Assembly: GCA_017559135.1 (NCBI GenBank)
Contig: JAFYSZ010000001.1
Location: 248,001-312,000 of the forward strand
DNA from: Bacteroidales bacterium
Lineage (GTDB): Bacteria; Bacteroidota; Bacteroidia; Bacteroidales; P3
Direction of reading: 5' to 3'
DNA length: 64,000 nt
The notes below the pieces were generated by a model that was given only the letters and a program-made list of their open reading frames with translations, was not told the origin of the DNA and made no database searches. Positions within the stretch are counted from its first letter, which is position 1, and every line of letters begins with the position of its first letter. This document shows, one piece after another, positions 7,850 through 16,963 of the stretch. Made by a program: the position numbers and the translations under genes.

Positions 7850-8689
7850 ATGATTTTAATAGCAGATGGTGGCTCTACAAAAACAGATTGGGCTTTGGTA
7901 AATGGCAAAAATATAGTAACAACTTTTGCAACAAGGGGAATGAATCCTTATAATGTTTCTATTCAAACAATGAAAAATGAAATTGAAACAAAGATTTTGC
8001 CAAATGTTTGTGTGAAAGAAGTTAAAGAAATCTTTATATACGCATCGGGTTGTTCGGCAAAAGTTAAGCAAGATGAAGTTATAAATTGGTTTAGACCCTA
8101 TTTTCAAAGTGCAAAGATATGTGTTGAAGGGGATTTATTAGGAGCTGCAAGGGCAACTTGTGGACACGAGCCCGCAATTGCTGCAATTCTTGGAACAGGT
8201 TCTAATTCTTGTCTTTACGATGGTGAAAATATTGTAGAAAATGTAGCATCGCTTGGATATGTTCTTTGTGATGAGGGAGCGGGTACAAATATTGGAAGAC
8301 TGATTCTGAGAGATTATTTAAGAGGACGTATGCCTGAGGACTTAATGCAAAAATTTGCTCAACAATATCCGGGAGAAGAATCAGATTTTCTAAATAAACT
8401 ATATAAAGAAGAGGCTCCGAATTATTACGTTGCTTCATTTGCTCGTTTCGCAATAGAAAATAAATCAACGTCTTATTGTAAAAATGTAATAATGCAGGCT
8501 TTTGATAGTTTTTTTAAAGAACAAATAACTTATTATACCTCATATAATAAATACGTTATAAATGTCGTTGGAAGTATAGCGTGTTTGGCAACAGAGGAAT
8601 TAAAAGAAGTTGCAAAAAAATATGATATAGAGATTAACAATGTTGTGAAAGCACCGCTTAAAGCACTTGTTGAATATCATATACAATAA
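7850..8689 (+). CDS. BadF/BadG-type ATPase, N-acetylglucosamine kinase-like
   Basis: A 279-residue ASKHA-fold kinase. The phosphate-1 motif LIADGGSTKTDWAL is at the N-terminus, the phosphate-2 segment AAILGTGSNSCLYDG is central, and GYVLCDEGAGTNIGR is the conserved substrate/hinge segment. Family members phosphorylate amino sugars such as GlcNAc; this Bacteroidota group is usually annotated as a BadF/NagK-like ATPase, so the exact sugar is uncertain. I chose the ATG at 7850 because the longer frame starts inside the promoter box. PurA follows 97 bp later under its own promoter. Confidence 0.85.
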   Translation: MILIADGGSTKTDWALVNGKNIVTTFATRGMNPYNVSIQTMKNEIETKILPNVCVKEVKEIFIYASGCSAKVKQDEVINWFRPYFQSAKICVEGDLLGAARATCGHEPAIAAILGTGSNSCLYDGENIVENVASLGYVLCDEGAGTNIGRLILRDYLRGRMPEDLMQKFAQQYPGEESDFLNKLYKEEAPNYYVASFARFAIENKSTSYCKNVIMQAFDSFFKEQITYYTSYNKYVINVVGSIACLATEELKEVAKKYDIEINNVVKAPLKALVEYHIQ

Positions 8690-8738
8690 GAATACATACA
8701 AAAAACGCTCAGTTTATAGTTTAATCGAGTTTTTTGCG

Positions 8739-8746
8739 TATATTTG
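8739..8746 (+). promoter_or_regulatory. -7 box of the purA promoter
   Basis: TATATTTG lies 39 bp before the PurA ATG at 8786. A TTG at 8744 that would lengthen the reading frame lies within this box, which rules it out as the start. Confidence 0.7.
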
Positions 8747-8785
8747 CAGAGGATTTATAAGAATAAAATAAAATATATATCAAAG

Positions 8786-10084
8786 ATGAGTAAGATAGAC
8801 GTGCTTCTCGGTTTACAATGGGGAGATGAAGGAAAAGGAAAAGTAGTTGATGTTTTAACACCAAAATATGATATAGTAGCAAGATTTCAAGGAGGACCGA
8901 ATGCGGGACATACACTTGAGTTTGACGGAATAAAACACGTATTACATATAATTCCATCAGGTATTTGTCATAAAGAAAAGATAAATATAATTGGAAATGG
9001 TGTGCTTATAGAACCATTGATTTTTGAAAAAGAAATATCAACCTTAGAAAATATTGGTTTTGCTCCTACAAAAAACTTATATATCTCCAAAAAAGCACAC
9101 TTAATATTACCAAGCCATCGTTTATTGGACGCTGCGAATGAAGCATCAAAAGGAGAAAGAAAAATAGGCTCTACTTTAAAAGGTATAGGACCTGCATACA
9201 CTGATAAAGTTGCACGTACAGGATTGAGAGTTGGTGATATTCTTTCTAAAAACTTTGTTTCTAATTACGAAAAAGCAAAACAAGGTCATTTAAGAATAAT
9301 AAAATCATTAGGATTTGACGAAAACTCTTTCCAAATCGAAGGCTTAACTTTGGCAGAGTATGAAGAAAAATGGTTGAAATCCTTAGAAAATCTTAAAAGA
9401 TTTAATATCATAAACAGCGAATACTATATAAATCAAGCATTAGACGAAGGTAAAAAAATATTAGCAGAAGGTGCACAAGGATCTATGTTAGATATTGATT
9501 TCGGATCTTATCCTTTTGTAACATCTTCTAATACTATTACCGCAGGTGTTTGTTCTGGTTTAGGAATTGCACCATCAAGAGTTGGTAAAGTATTTGGTAT
9601 TTGTAAGGCTTACTGCACAAGAGTTGGTAGTGGTCCATTCCCAACAGAATTATTTGATGAAGATGGCGAACAATTAAGACAAAAAGGAAGAGAATTTGGT
9701 TCTACAACAGGAAGACCAAGACGTTGTGGTTGGTTTGATATTCCAGCGTTGAAATATGCATGTATGCTAAACGGCGTTACACATCTTATGTTAATGAAGA
9801 TAGATGTGATGAACGAATTTGAAACAATAAAATATTGTGAAGAATATATTATTGACGGAGAACGCACAATGGAGTTGCCTTTTGATATGGAACAAACTAT
9901 GGAACCTGTATATTCTTCTTGTAAAGGTTGGCAACAAAACATTGAAGGTATAGAACGATATGAAGATTTACCAGAAAATATGCGTCAATATATATCTAAA
10001 TTAGAGGAAAAAACAGGATTGCCAATCGTTTTGGTATCTACAAGTCCAAATCGTAAAGATACAATAATCAGAACAGAAATTTAA
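8786..10084 (+). CDS. purA: Adenylosuccinate synthetase
   Basis: A 432-residue enzyme, the usual PurA length when read from the ATG at 8786. It couples IMP to aspartate with GTP hydrolysis, the first committed step to AMP. Motifs: the N-terminal P-loop LGLQWGDEGKGK with the catalytic Asp and the downstream GPNAGHT, the IMP-site segment GSTLKGIGPAY, EGAQGSMLDIDFGSYPFVTSS, the GxTTGRPRRCGWFD loop, and a C-terminal VSTSPNRKDTI guanine-recognition segment (normally GPxRxxTI). The PepSY-like gene follows after 20 bp and may be co-transcribed. Confidence 0.97.
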   Translation: MSKIDVLLGLQWGDEGKGKVVDVLTPKYDIVARFQGGPNAGHTLEFDGIKHVLHIIPSGICHKEKINIIGNGVLIEPLIFEKEISTLENIGFAPTKNLYISKKAHLILPSHRLLDAANEASKGERKIGSTLKGIGPAYTDKVARTGLRVGDILSKNFVSNYEKAKQGHLRIIKSLGFDENSFQIEGLTLAEYEEKWLKSLENLKRFNIINSEYYINQALDEGKKILAEGAQGSMLDIDFGSYPFVTSSNTITAGVCSGLGIAPSRVGKVFGICKAYCTRVGSGPFPTELFDEDGEQLRQKGREFGSTTGRPRRCGWFDIPALKYACMLNGVTHLMLMKIDVMNEFETIKYCEEYIIDGERTMELPFDMEQTMEPVYSSCKGWQQNIEGIERYEDLPENMRQYISKLEEKTGLPIVLVSTSPNRKDTIIRTEI

Positions 10085-10104
10085 ATAAATAAAACAAATA
10101 ATTT

Positions 10105-11181
10105 ATGAGACGAATCATATTAGCAACATTGTTATTAACTATTTCGTTAGGACTTAATGCCCAAAAATTACGAAATTCTGATATTCCGCAAGAAGTAAGA
10201 TTAGGATTAGAAAACACATATTCTGATTATAAACTTCAAGGTTGGTATTTTGAAACAGGACAATACGTTGCAGAAATAAGTATAGATGAACAAATAGGAA
10301 GAGTATTTTTGACTGCAACAGGTAATTGGCAATTTACAATTTTCAATGTAGCAGAACAAGAATTGCCAACATTGGTTGCAAATTATTTTCTAAATAATTA
10401 TCCAGGATACCGCATAAAAAAATCAGAATATATAGAAGATTTTTCAGGCGATAATTATTATAGACTGATTATTGCAATGAAAGGAGTTGGGCAAACAGAA
10501 TATGAAATGATTTTTGACCCGAGAGGAAAATTAACAAAGACTAATGCACCTGATCCTGATTTTGTAAAAAAAGATTATATCTCTCGTTTAAATCCAGAAG
10601 CCATTGAATATAGACAAAAAAAGATGGCTGAAAGAGCAGAAATGGACGGAAGCGGATTAGAAATTCGTATTGAAGATGACGTAAAGAGTGCTGGCAAAAA
10701 GAAATCAAAAGATGTGGAAATTGATGTGCCAGAGTCATTAGATATAGCTGTAACACCTAAGGAAGTTTTAGATGCTTTCAAAAAGAAATTCCCAAGAGTT
10801 AAAGATGAGGTTTGGAGTCAAGAAGCAGAAAACTATGTAGCATCGTTTGAAAATCGTGGGATACAAACACAAATTTGTTATAAACCTGATGGTATGATGA
10901 TGACAAAAACGATTGATATGCAAAAAGATCGTTACCCACGAAAGATAATTGAAGATTTAAACCAACGTTATCCTGGTGCTAAAATAGAAAAATTTCAAAA
11001 AGTAGAATACGATATTAAATATAGAAACACTGTAACAGATAGAAAGTTAGAAACATATTTCTATATTGAATTGTCGGAAAAAATTAAAGGCAAAAAAGAT
11101 AGAAAATACATAAAGCTAACCTATGATAAGTCTTATAGATATCAAGGTTTAGCAGGTTCAACTGATGAATACGAAGATTAA
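10105..11181 (+). CDS. Exported PepSY-like (BLIP-like) domain protein
   Basis: A 358-residue protein with a signal peptide (cleavage near LGLNAQ, residue 20). The mature part has two copies of a roughly 120-residue alpha/beta unit typical of the Bacteroidota PepSY-like/putative beta-lactamase-inhibitor-like family. The first runs from about residue 24 to 140 (IPQEVRLGLENTYSDYKLQGWYFE). The second runs from about 210 to 345 (VLDAFKKKFPRVKDEVWSQEAENYVASF). A charged lysine-rich linker separates them. Function is unknown; it is presumably periplasmic. Its end overlaps the OstA-like gene by 17 bp, pointing to a shared transcript and an envelope role. Confidence 0.75.
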   Translation: MRRIILATLLLTISLGLNAQKLRNSDIPQEVRLGLENTYSDYKLQGWYFETGQYVAEISIDEQIGRVFLTATGNWQFTIFNVAEQELPTLVANYFLNNYPGYRIKKSEYIEDFSGDNYYRLIIAMKGVGQTEYEMIFDPRGKLTKTNAPDPDFVKKDYISRLNPEAIEYRQKKMAERAEMDGSGLEIRIEDDVKSAGKKKSKDVEIDVPESLDIAVTPKEVLDAFKKKFPRVKDEVWSQEAENYVASFENRGIQTQICYKPDGMMMTKTIDMQKDRYPRKIIEDLNQRYPGAKIEKFQKVEYDIKYRNTVTDRKLETYFYIELSEKIKGKKDRKYIKLTYDKSYRYQGLAGSTDEYED

Positions 11182-12712
11182 AATATTAAAGAATGTAACT
11201 ATTATATTTATTCTAATAGTTACATCTTTATTTTATACAGTTTCAGCACAGAAGCAAGTATATTATAGTTCTGATTGGGGAGAGAAATTACCATCTTTCC
11301 CCAATCAGTTAATATTAAAGTCGAATGTTGTCTTTGTTCACGAAGATATGACAATGACTTGCGATTCGGCTGTTTTTGATACTGAAAAAAATCTTATCAA
11401 TGCCTACAAAAATATCCATATTTACCAAGATACTCTCCATTTGTATGGAGATGAATTTTTTTATGACGCAAATGTCAAAGTCGCAGAAGTCTTTGGAGAT
11501 ACTGTAACCCTATATGACGGAAAAATAAGTTTGCAAACAGATTATATGGTAATGGATAGAGTTGCTCAAACAGTGCGTTACACAACTCATGCTTACATTT
11601 GGGACGATGAAAACACACTTGAAAGTCAATTTGGAACATATCTTCTTGACACAAAAGAGTTTGAATTTGTTGATGAAGTGATTCTTCAATCCCTTGAAGC
11701 AAAAATTATCTCTGATTCATTATTTTACGAGACTAAAACCGATGTAGCTCATTTTTTGGGGAGGACTGATATTTCAACAAAGGATAGTGTAAAAATTTAT
11801 ACTTCAAAAGGAATTTATAATACAAAGACAGATGATGCTATATTGTTAAAAGATAACTTAATAATTAATGATTCAAAACAATTAGTGGCAGATAGTATAT
11901 ACTATAATACCAAAACAGAGAAATCAAAAGCCTTTTATAATATATTTTTAAAAGATAGTGTAAATCAAATTATAGCATATTCTCAATATTTAGAAAAAGA
12001 CGAAAAGGATTCCTTACCATATATATATTTAACCAAAGATTTACTTTTGCAACAAATAGAAAAAGAAGATACACTTCACCTTCATTGTGATAGTATTTGG
12101 ATATATTTTGATTCAAATATGAATGCAGAAAATGTGTATGCTTATAATCACGTTAAATTTTATAGACAAGATATGCAAGGTGTTGCAGATACGCTTTTTT
12201 ATAATCTAAAAGATTCGTTGGTTTATTTTCTTGGTGAGCCGATTCTTTGGAATGAAAATAATCAATTCACAGCCGATACTATAAGTCTTAAAATAGATAA
12301 AAATGTTGTAAGAGAAATGTTTATGTATCCAAATGTAATTATTGCACAGAACTCAGATACAACAACAAAACAATATTTTAATCAAATAAGTGGAAGAAAA
12401 TTCAAAGCAAATTTCTCAAAAAATAAAATAAAATATGCGGAAATACAACAACAAGTAAAAAGTATTTTTTATTTTTGGGAAGAGGGTAAAAAAAATAAAA
12501 AACTCACAGGAGTAAATATAGGAGAAAGTAGTAAATTAAATCTATATTTTGAAAAAGGTCGCTTGAAAAAAATGACGGCTGTCGATTTACCAAAATTTTA
12601 TTTAGACGATAACTATCGCATTGACGAAAAAGAAAAAACTTTAAAAGGTTTTATTTGGTTAGAAGAGTATCGTCCTATGTCAAAATCAGATGTTTTTAAA
12701 CATAGAAATTGA
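11165..12712 (+). CDS. OstA/LptA-like exported protein
   Basis: A 515-residue protein with an N-terminal signal/anchor segment ending near YTVSAQ. The rest is repetitive beta-strand sequence of the OstA fold: recurring units such as MTMTCDSAVFD, LHLYGDEFFYDA, AKIISDSLFYETKTD and KQLVADSIYYNTKT, which are the beta-jellyroll steps of LptA/LptD-N proteins. In Bacteroidota this long family is thought to take part in LPS transport across the periplasm; that role is inferred from the fold. It lacks an obvious C-terminal LptD barrel. The ATG at 11165 lies within the end of the upstream gene. Confidence 0.8.
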   Translation: MNTKIKILKNVTIIFILIVTSLFYTVSAQKQVYYSSDWGEKLPSFPNQLILKSNVVFVHEDMTMTCDSAVFDTEKNLINAYKNIHIYQDTLHLYGDEFFYDANVKVAEVFGDTVTLYDGKISLQTDYMVMDRVAQTVRYTTHAYIWDDENTLESQFGTYLLDTKEFEFVDEVILQSLEAKIISDSLFYETKTDVAHFLGRTDISTKDSVKIYTSKGIYNTKTDDAILLKDNLIINDSKQLVADSIYYNTKTEKSKAFYNIFLKDSVNQIIAYSQYLEKDEKDSLPYIYLTKDLLLQQIEKEDTLHLHCDSIWIYFDSNMNAENVYAYNHVKFYRQDMQGVADTLFYNLKDSLVYFLGEPILWNENNQFTADTISLKIDKNVVREMFMYPNVIIAQNSDTTTKQYFNQISGRKFKANFSKNKIKYAEIQQQVKSIFYFWEEGKKNKKLTGVNIGESSKLNLYFEKGRLKKMTAVDLPKFYLDDNYRIDEKEKTLKGFIWLEEYRPMSKSDVFKHRN

Positions 12713-12772
12713 CAAAATGTCATAAAAATAAACAAAGGAACAAAAATTACATAAAAATACTACGGAAAAAAT

Positions 12773-13339
12773 ATGTTTAACAAGAAAAAACGAAAGAAAG
12801 ATATGGAAGAACAACAAGTAAATGTTGAACAAGAAGAAGTAGCAACAGAACAAACACAAGAAACAACAGAAGAAAATACAAAAACAAAAGAAGAAGAGTT
12901 AGAAGAAAAGTTGGAAGAATTAAATAAAAAATACCTTTTGTTGTATTCGGATTTTGAAAATTTCAGAAAAAGAACTTCAAAAGAAAAAATAGAACTTATT
13001 CAAAATGCAGCAGAAAATACAATCAAAGACCTATTGCCAGTTGTAGATGATTACGAAAGAGCATTGGCTAATTTTGAAAAATTTGAAGATGAAAAATTTA
13101 TAAAAGCCAAAGAAGGAATAGAATTGATTTATAATAAATTGATGTCAATCCTTACACAAAAAGGTTTAAAGCCGATGAATGCAAAAGGAGGCAAGTTTGA
13201 TGAAAATCTACACGAAGCAATAGCACAAATGCCTGCTGAAAACGAAGAACAAAAAGGTATAGTATTAGACGAAACTACCAAAGGTTATTACCTACACGAT
13301 AAAGTGATAAGATATGCTAAGGTAGTTGTAGCGATGTAA
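12773..13339 (+). CDS. grpE: Nucleotide exchange factor GrpE
   Basis: A 188-residue protein with a glutamate-rich coiled-coil N-terminus (residues about 10-70), the signature LLLYSDFENFRKRTSKEK, and a C-terminal beta domain ending in ATTxxGYYLHDKVIRYAKVVV-like sequence. GrpE releases ADP from DnaK. A second in-frame ATG at 12803 would give a 178-residue protein; the basic MFNKKKRKKD start is kept because it is the first ATG after the preceding stop. dnaJ follows after 23 bp; dnaK is elsewhere. I see no TAnnTTTG box in the 60 bp upstream. Confidence 0.95.
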   Translation: MFNKKKRKKDMEEQQVNVEQEEVATEQTQETTEENTKTKEEELEEKLEELNKKYLLLYSDFENFRKRTSKEKIELIQNAAENTIKDLLPVVDDYERALANFEKFEDEKFIKAKEGIELIYNKLMSILTQKGLKPMNAKGGKFDENLHEAIAQMPAENEEQKGIVLDETTKGYYLHDKVIRYAKVVVAM

Positions 13340-13362
13340 TTTTAAATTATAGAAATTAAACA

Positions 13363-14514
13363 ATGGCTAAGAGAGATTATTACGAAGTCCTTGGCGTTTC
13401 AAAAGACGCAACCGAAGACGAATTAAAGAAAGCATATAGAAAATTAGCGATAAAATATCACCCGGATAAGAATCCAGGAGACAAAGAAGCCGAAGAAAAA
13501 TTTAAAGAAGCCGCAGAAGCATACGATGTATTAAGAGATAAAGATAAAAGAGCGAGATACGATCAGTTTGGACACGCAGGTGTAGATGGACAAGGCGGAT
13601 TTGGTGGTGGAGCAGGAATGAATATGGACGATATATTCTCAATGTTTGGCGATATCTTCGGTGGAGGATTCGGAGGCTTTGGAGGATTTGGTTCAAGAAG
13701 CAATGGACGAGGTAAAAGAGTAAATAAAGGTGGTAATTTACGTATAAGAGTAAAACTAACCTTGGAAGAAATTGAACAAGGCGTAGAAAAGAAAATTAAA
13801 GTAAAGAAATACGTAGAATGTCCTTCGTGTAAAGGAAGTGGAGCAAAGGCAGGTTCAGAAAAAATCACTTGTTCACATTGTGGAGGCTCAGGTGTGATTA
13901 TTCAAGTCCAAAGAACAATTCTTGGAAATATGCAAACGCAAACTACTTGTCCACATTGCAACGGAGAAGGTTCTATAATAAAGGATAAATGTCCAGATTG
14001 TAGAGGAGAAGGCATAGTTCAAAGCGAAGAAATTGTAGAAATCAAAATCCCAGCGGGAGTTCAAGACGGAATGCAACTTGCAATGCGTGGTTTAGGTAAT
14101 GCTGGAGCAAGAAATGGAATCAATGGCGATTTGATTGTAGTGATAGAAGAAGTTAAACACGAAATATTTGAGCGTGATGGAAACAATCTTTGTATGCAAA
14201 CCTACATTACATTCTCTGAAGCGGTACAAGGTTCAACAATAGAAGTGCCTACTTTGAACGGAAAGGTAAAATTCAAAATTGAACAAGGAATGCCATCGGG
14301 TAAAGTATTTCGTCTGAAAGGTAAAGGACTTCCTGATGTAAACGGATATTCAAGAGGCGATTTGCTTGTAAGAGTTGATGTTTGGGTGCCAAAGAGTTTT
14401 ACAAAAGAAGAAAAGAAACTCTTGGACGAACTATCAAAATTAGATAGTTTTAAGCCAAAACCAAATGCAAAAGAAAAGAGTTTCTTTGAAAAAATGAAGA
14501 ATATGTTTTCTTAA
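13363..14514 (+). CDS. dnaJ: Molecular chaperone DnaJ
   Basis: A 383-residue type I DnaJ. The J domain (residues 1-70) carries the HPD motif in [11 protein letters not shown] Gly/Phe-rich linker (about 72-120) follows. The zinc domain has four CxxCxGxG-type repeats ([32 protein letters not shown], about 148-218). Next come the client-binding beta domains and a C-terminal dimerisation region. It stimulates the DnaK ATPase and delivers unfolded clients. It sits directly behind grpE, the usual pairing. Confidence 0.98.
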   Translation: MAKRDYYEVLGVSKDATEDELKKAYRKLAIKYHPDKNPGDKEAEEKFKEAAEAYDVLRDKDKRARYDQFGHAGVDGQGGFGGGAGMNMDDIFSMFGDIFGGGFGGFGGFGSRSNGRGKRVNKGGNLRIRVKLTLEEIEQGVEKKIKVKKYVECPSCKGSGAKAGSEKITCSHCGGSGVIIQVQRTILGNMQTQTTCPHCNGEGSIIKDKCPDCRGEGIVQSEEIVEIKIPAGVQDGMQLAMRGLGNAGARNGINGDLIVVIEEVKHEIFERDGNNLCMQTYITFSEAVQGSTIEVPTLNGKVKFKIEQGMPSGKVFRLKGKGLPDVNGYSRGDLLVRVDVWVPKSFTKEEKKLLDELSKLDSFKPKPNAKEKSFFEKMKNMFS

Positions 14515-14525
14515 TCTCATAAAAA

Positions 14526-15548
14526 ATGATATTAAACAAAGAAGATATTGAACGATTTTCCAAAATGGTTGAAGAAAGTGATAATATAGTATTATTATCA
14601 CACTTCAATCCCGATGGAGATGCGATGGGCTCAACCGTAGCACTATATAGATTTTTACAAAACCTTGGAAAGAAAAATTTAACGATTATTTACCCAAACG
14701 AATATCCGCATAATTTTTCATTTTTATTTGAAGGTATAAATCACATTATATCAAGCAATGGTTTACTTGTAGCAAAACAAGCAGTAAAACAAGCAGATTT
14801 GTTGATTTATATGGATTTAAACAGAATCTCTCGCACCTGTGAAGAATTAGAATCAACATTAAATTCTCTTTCAACACCAAAAGTTTTAATAGATCATCAC
14901 ATTGACCCTGAGCAATTCGATATATCTTTCTCCGACTCTAAGGCTTCTGCAACAGCCGAATTGACATACAAAATCATAAAGCAGATAGACGCTACAAAAT
15001 TAGATATAAAAATCGCACAAGCTATATATACAGGAATTTGTACCGACACAGGTTCGTTTTCTTACTCTTGTTCAAGACGTGATTGCTTTGATGTAGTAGC
15101 AGAATTAGTAGAATTTGGATTAGAAATAGCACCACTAAAACGTCAAGTCTTTGATCTGTCTTCCGAAAATCGTCTAAAACTTTTAGGATACTTGTTAAGT
15201 GAAAAATTAAGAGTATTTCCACAAAACAAGGCAGCCTATATTTCGGTTTCAAAACAAGAATTAAGACAGTTTAACTTTCAAAAAGGAGACTTAGAAGGTG
15301 TTGTAAACTATTGCTTAAAGATAGAAGGAATAGAATTTGCAGCATTACTATCAGAACGTCAAGACACAATAAGACTATCTTTTCGCTCAACAAATCCAAA
15401 TATAGATGTAAACAAATTTGCAAACAAATATTGGAACGGGGGAGGGCATATATTAGCCGCAGGAGGCAATAGTTCACTTTCACTCCAAGAAGTAGAGCAA
15501 GCATTAGAAGTACAAATAAAAAATAACCTACATGAAAGCAATCAATAA
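14526..15548 (+). CDS. nrnA: DHH-family phosphoesterase, NrnA-like (oligoribonuclease / pAp phosphatase)
   Basis: A 340-residue DHH/DHHA1 enzyme. Metal-binding motifs are visible in order: HFNPDGDAMGS (about residue 26), the aspartate of LIYMDLNR, the DHH motif in VLIDHHIDPEQF, and GICTDTGSFSYS. The DHHA1 substrate motif GGGHILAAGG lies near the C-terminus. Family members degrade nanoRNAs and/or dephosphorylate 3'-phosphoadenosine 5'-phosphate. The gene begins 11 bp after dnaJ and overlaps the next lipoprotein gene by 17 bp. Confidence 0.93.
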   Translation: MILNKEDIERFSKMVEESDNIVLLSHFNPDGDAMGSTVALYRFLQNLGKKNLTIIYPNEYPHNFSFLFEGINHIISSNGLLVAKQAVKQADLLIYMDLNRISRTCEELESTLNSLSTPKVLIDHHIDPEQFDISFSDSKASATAELTYKIIKQIDATKLDIKIAQAIYTGICTDTGSFSYSCSRRDCFDVVAELVEFGLEIAPLKRQVFDLSSENRLKLLGYLLSEKLRVFPQNKAAYISVSKQELRQFNFQKGDLEGVVNYCLKIEGIEFAALLSERQDTIRLSFRSTNPNIDVNKFANKYWNGGGHILAAGGNSSLSLQEVEQALEVQIKNNLHESNQ

Positions 15549-16083
15549 ACTCATTTTATTTACTATTTTATTACTTACTTTTTCTTGTGGACGAAGATAC
15601 CAAGAAGAAGACTTGACAGAAAAAACTCTTACAAAAGAAGACTCTATTAGACTAAGAAATGAAAAAATAGAAGAGAGTTTAAGAACAACTAATCAAATAG
15701 TAATAAAAAAAGAATTAGAAAAAATAAAATCCTATATTGAGAGAAACTCTTGGAAAGTCAAAGAAAAAGATGGAATTTTCATAGAAATAATTTCAAAAAT
15801 CAATGAAAAAAAATTACAAAACGATGAAATAATTTCTTTATCCTATGAATGCTTCACGCTCAAAGGTGAAAAACTCTATGATAGCGAAAAAGACGGAAAA
15901 TTAAACATCAGATTAGGAAAAGATTCTGAATGTCCATTAGGATTACAAAAAGCATTACTACATCTTTATCACAATTGCAAAGCAAGAATCATTATCCCAT
16001 CTTCCTTAGCCTACGGATTGTCGGGAGATGGCAAGAGAATACCACCATCAACCACCTTGATATATGAAGTAGAAATTGATTAA
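15532..16083 (+). CDS. FKBP-type prolyl isomerase lipoprotein (first of three)
   Basis: A 183-residue lipoprotein: signal peptide with lipobox LTFSC (Cys about residue 19), then a charged helical region (about 25-85), then an FKBP domain ending in IPSSLAYGLSGDGKRIPPSTTLIYEVEI, split here by small changes. FKBPs catalyse cis-trans isomerisation of X-Pro bonds; this one should be anchored in the periplasm or at the cell surface. Length and layout resemble the GldI-like lipoproteins of Bacteroidota, but with no gliding genes nearby I do not assign gldI. It overlaps nrnA by 17 bp and leads a run of three FKBP genes. Confidence 0.82.
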   Translation: MKAINKLILFTILLLTFSCGRRYQEEDLTEKTLTKEDSIRLRNEKIEESLRTTNQIVIKKELEKIKSYIERNSWKVKEKDGIFIEIISKINEKKLQNDEIISLSYECFTLKGEKLYDSEKDGKLNIRLGKDSECPLGLQKALLHLYHNCKARIIIPSSLAYGLSGDGKRIPPSTTLIYEVEID

Positions 16084-16098
16084 AATAAAAATAAACCT

Positions 16099-16944
16099 AT
16101 GAAAATCAAATCAATATTAACAATCAGTTTTTTAATTCTAAGCCTTGCCTCTTGTAAAGAAGGAGATGTATCTTCCGATTTTGCAAGCACCGAAAAAGGT
16201 TTTAAGTTTAAACATTGTTTAGAAAATAAGACATCTCCAAAAGTGAAAGTAGGTGATATAATTCTTGGAGAAATAGAAATACGTCAAAACGATAGCATAC
16301 TCTATTCTAACTTTGGAAGTCCAAATCGTTTGTTTAAAGTAAATGCAGACACCGTTAGCGATTTTGATAAACTATTATTGAATGTCCATATAGGCGATTC
16401 CATAATAATAGAGCCACCTGCTGATAGTATTGTCTCACATGTGTCAAAGATTGTTACAAAACCAGGAGATAAAATACGATTTTATATAAAAGTTCACCAA
16501 ATAATATCTCAAAAAGAACTAACTGAGCACGATAAACAAGTAATTGAAGCACAACGAATAGAAGATTCAACACTTGCAGTCTTTGTTGCAAAGTATTTTC
16601 CTAATGCAGAAAAAAAACAAAGTGGTTTATACATTTTAAAACACAATAAAACACAAGGATTAAAAGCCGAATATGGAGACACAATTTCGGTTTACTATTC
16701 GGTAAGCGACACTTTGAATAACGTTCTTGATAAAAACACAAATGGAAAGCCTTTTGAATTTATCTTAGGTGATGATGGACTAATCGCAGGTTGGACAGAA
16801 GGACTTTCATATATGAGAAAAGGAGAATATATGAAGATATTAATTCCTTCAAAAATCGCATACGGCGATGCAGGTTATGGAGCAATATCTCCATATACTC
16901 CTTTAATATTTGAATTGAATTTAGTAGAAGTAAAAAAACAATAA
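16099..16944 (+). CDS. FKBP-type prolyl isomerase lipoprotein (second of three)
   Basis: A 281-residue lipoprotein with lipobox LASC (Cys about residue 19). The N-terminal half resembles a degenerate FKBP-like domain (VKVGDIILGEIEIRQNDSILYSN). The C-terminal half is a clearer FKBP domain (about 180-280), ending in IPSKIAYGDAGYGAISPYTPLIFELNLVEV. Canonical aromatic active-site residues are only partly kept, for example the FKBP YTG motif reads YYSV, so chaperone rather than strong isomerase activity is possible (inference). It lies 15 bp after the first FKBP gene. Confidence 0.8.
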   Translation: MKIKSILTISFLILSLASCKEGDVSSDFASTEKGFKFKHCLENKTSPKVKVGDIILGEIEIRQNDSILYSNFGSPNRLFKVNADTVSDFDKLLLNVHIGDSIIIEPPADSIVSHVSKIVTKPGDKIRFYIKVHQIISQKELTEHDKQVIEAQRIEDSTLAVFVAKYFPNAEKKQSGLYILKHNKTQGLKAEYGDTISVYYSVSDTLNNVLDKNTNGKPFEFILGDDGLIAGWTEGLSYMRKGEYMKILIPSKIAYGDAGYGAISPYTPLIFELNLVEVKKQ

Positions 16945-16963
16945 AAACAAAACCAAAAAGAAT

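Noticed and set aside
8699..8729. Possible terminator between the sugar kinase and purA
   Set aside because: AAAAAACGCTC and GAGTTTTTT pair only with a bulge and have a long AT-rich loop. Too weak to call.
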